Positions 6,137-7,418 of a DNA stretch of 7,418 bases are shown here, one piece after another. The number at the start of each line of letters is the position of its first letter. Within the stretch, counting starts at the first letter, position 1. The position numbers and the translations under genes are program-made. The stretch is taken from positions 1 through 7,418 of the forward strand of contig CANJSR010000243.1 in the NCBI GenBank assembly GCA_947476855.1, given 5' to 3'. Origin of the DNA: Acetobacteraceae bacterium. GTDB lineage: Bacteria; Pseudomonadota; Alphaproteobacteria; Acetobacterales; Acetobacteraceae. A model generated the notes under the pieces. The model searched no databases, was not told where the DNA came from, and saw only the letters and a program-made list of their open reading frames with translations.

Positions 6137-6472
6137 ATGACTAAGGATGCGGGCGGAGAGAAGCACTCCTTCGAGGAGCGTTTGAAATCCGCTCGAGGCA
6201 AGCAGGGGATGGATCCCCCACCGACGGCAAAGGGCAAGGAGCCCGATGTCCTAGGCTCGAACCCCCTCGGGGTTGGCTTGCGGGTAGGGCTGGAGCTGGT
6301 TTCGGCGTTCCTGGTGGCAGTTGCCATCGGTTATGGCCTGGACAAGCTGTTCGGTACCACGCCCATCCTGATGGTTCTGTTCATTCCACTGGGCGGCGCG
6401 GCTGGGGTGTTCAACGTGTATCGTTTGATGGCACCCAAGCCGAAGGACGAGTCGAAGACGGGAGACGTGTGA
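6137..6472 (+). CDS. atpI: AtpI/AtpZ-type ATP synthase accessory protein
   Basis: A 111-residue membrane protein, the usual first gene of alphaproteobacterial Fo operons. It is thought to help c-ring assembly or cation supply. The N-terminal 40 residues are charged and Lys/Pro rich. Two transmembrane hairpin helices follow: about 47-68, ending in GYGLDK, and about 75-97, with PLGGAAGVFNVYR. The G-x-x-x-D and A-G-x-x-N-x-Y-R patterns are family hallmarks. A short charged tail closes it. ATG 6137 is preferred because it has GGGGG at a suitable spacing; an in-frame GTG at 6131 would add only two residues. The neighbour atpB begins 1 base after the stop, so the two are translationally coupled. 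A palindromic octamer GTTCGAAC (6114-6121) lies in the leader. No clear terminator separates it from the MFS gene, but a promoter does. Confidence 0.9.
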   Translation: MTKDAGGEKHSFEERLKSARGKQGMDPPPTAKGKEPDVLGSNPLGVGLRVGLELVSAFLVAVAIGYGLDKLFGTTPILMVLFIPLGGAAGVFNVYRLMAPKPKDESKTGDV

Positions 6473-6473
6473 C

Positions 6474-7229
6474 GTGGCGAGCGGATCAGGGGGCATCGAC
6501 GCACTGGGTCAGTTCGCGCTGACCACGCATTTGGGCCCGATTGGCGCCTCGGTGAATTTCACCCAGTCAAATCTCATGATGCTGGTCGCGGCGGTTCTGA
6601 CCGTGGCGCTCATGTGGATTGGCATGCGCCCTCGCGCCATGGTGCCCGGGCGGCTGCAGGCCGCGGCCGAGATGGGTTACGAAACGGTCATGTCGATGTG
6701 TGTCGACTCGATCGGAGAGGAGGGGAAGAAGTTCTTCCCCATCGTGTTCACGCTCTTTTTCTTCATCCTGTTCGGCAATCTGCTGGGCGTGTTCCCCTAC
6801 TTCTTCACGTTCACGAGCCACATCGCCGTCACCATGGCGCTGTCGTTGTTCGTGTTCGTCCTGGTCACCGTGGTCGCCCTGCGTGAGCATGGCATGCACT
6901 TCTTCAGCTACTTCGTGCCGCCGGGCGTGCCCGGGCTGCTGATCCCGCTGATGGTGCTGATCGAGGTGATCTCCTACCTGTCGCGCATCATCTCCCTGTC
7001 CGTTCGTCTGTTCGCGAACATGATGGCCGGCCACGTGATGTTGAAGGTGTTCGGCAGCTTCATCGTCATGCTGGGTGGCCTGGGCGTGATCGGTTATCCC
7101 GCCGCTGGCCTGTCGCTGGCGGTGAATACGATGCTGATCGGCTTCGAACTGCTGGTGGCGTGCCTGCAAGCCTATGTCTTCGCGGTGCTGACGTGCATCT
7201 ATCTGCACGACGCGGTCCACCTGCACTGA
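6474..7229 (+). CDS. atpB: ATP synthase Fo subunit a
   Basis: The proton-channel stator subunit in the inner membrane, 251 residues, normal for alphaproteobacteria. The essential arginine is Arg178 in SLSVRLFANMMAGH (equivalent to E. coli aArg210), with Asn182 beside it. The E. coli Glu219 position is His187 and the His245 position is Glu225 (GFELLVACLQAY), with Gln232 at the Gln252 position. This reciprocal swap is the known alphaproteobacterial and mitochondrial arrangement. About five to six hydrophobic spans are visible. The start is GTG at 6474, supported by GGGAG at 6460-6464, 9 bases upstream, and by the 1-base gap to the atpI stop; no ATG occurs before residue 35. It is followed by 74 non-coding bases with a hairpin, then atpE. 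Confidence 0.97.
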   Translation: MASGSGGIDALGQFALTTHLGPIGASVNFTQSNLMMLVAAVLTVALMWIGMRPRAMVPGRLQAAAEMGYETVMSMCVDSIGEEGKKFFPIVFTLFFFILFGNLLGVFPYFFTFTSHIAVTMALSLFVFVLVTVVALREHGMHFFSYFVPPGVPGLLIPLMVLIEVISYLSRIISLSVRLFANMMAGHVMLKVFGSFIVMLGGLGVIGYPAAGLSLAVNTMLIGFELLVACLQAYVFAVLTCIYLHDAVHLH

Positions 7230-7251
7230 CACCGAATTCACCCTGAATGGT

Positions 7252-7273
7252 GCGGGCGAGGATCCTTGCCCGC
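7252..7273 (+). ncRNA. atpB-atpE intercistronic mRNA hairpin
   Basis: GCGGGCGA (7252-7259) pairs with TTGCCCGC (7266-7273), eight pairs including one G-U, around the loop GGATCC. There is no T tract after it, so it is unlikely to be an intrinsic terminator. It ends 15 bases before the atpE Shine-Dalgarno (AAAGGA, 7289-7294). It may protect or process the mRNA so that subunit c is made in excess; this is inference. It is a cis structure within the operon transcript and not a separate RNA gene. Confidence 0.5.
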
Positions 7274-7303
7274 CGCAACCGGATAACGAAAGGATACCGG
7301 ACT

Positions 7304-7418
7304 ATGGACGTCGCTTCCGCCAAGATGCTGGGTGCCGGCATTTCCATGATCGCCCTCGCCGGGGTCGGCATCGGCATGGGCACGATCTTCGGCCAGCTGG
7401 TTTCCAGCGTCGCCCGCA
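7304..7418 (+). CDS. atpE: ATP synthase Fo subunit c, 3' end outside the window
   Basis: The first 38 residues of the c-ring proteolipid that rotates as protons pass through Fo. The product begins MDVASAKMLGAGISMIALAG and continues with the Gly-rich first helix (GVGIGMGTIFGQ) that packs c subunits together. The proton-binding carboxylate of helix 2 lies beyond the window. ATG 7304 is supported by AAAGGA (7289-7294), 9 bases upstream, the best ribosome site of the three Fo genes seen, in line with the need for many c copies per complex. Third gene of the atpI-atpB-atpE operon; the b-type subunits would be expected next. Confidence 0.95.
   Translation, partial: MDVASAKMLGAGISMIALAGVGIGMGTIFGQLVSSVAR

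Noticed and set aside
1..7418. CRISPR arrays, tRNA or rRNA genes, insertion sequences, toxin-antitoxin or phage-defence modules
   Set aside because: I saw no repeat-spacer pattern, no cloverleaf or rRNA sequence, no transposase, and no defence-type domain.

Overview
The window looks like chromosomal DNA of a high-GC alphaproteobacterium, most likely in or near the Acetobacteraceae/Rhodospirillales. Three things point there. The ATP synthase Fo genes run atpI-atpB-atpE with no F1 genes beside them. Subunit a has the His/Glu arrangement shared by alphaproteobacteria and mitochondria. There is also a Hint-domain protein with a C-terminal tail of the kind common in Acetobacteraceae. This placement rests on family knowledge; no search was run.

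Layout: (1) bases 1-1083, the 3' part of an amidase-signature hydrolase whose catalytic Lys lies upstream of the window, followed by a strong GC hairpin terminator. (2) bases 1122-3015, an AT-richer stretch that serves as the 5' region of a large secreted-looking protein (beta-helix-like passenger plus C-terminal Hint domain). (3) bases 3063-3539, a hot-dog acyl-CoA thioesterase. (4) bases 3549-4415 on the minus strand, a tandem-domain universal stress protein (Usp), convergent with the thioesterase and divergent from (5) a DHA2-type MFS exporter at 4542-5990. A perfect TTGAC-N4-GTCAA palindrome sits at the exact midpoint between the usp and MFS start codons. (6) from about 6057 to the window end, the start of the Fo ATP synthase operon: a promoter, atpI, atpB and the first 38 codons of atpE.

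The Fo genes clearly work together: AtpI is an assembly or ion-supply factor, and subunits a and c form the proton channel and rotor. The other genes are a collection of single units with no obvious shared pathway.

I see no convincing unknown multi-gene system. The most unusual item is the Hint gene. Its passenger half and upstream DNA are about 43-50% GC in the 60-base samples I counted by hand, while its Hint half reaches 78%. The change falls at a C-rich Pro-Ala linker, so the gene looks like a mosaic. The next most useful observation is the centred palindrome between usp and the MFS gene.
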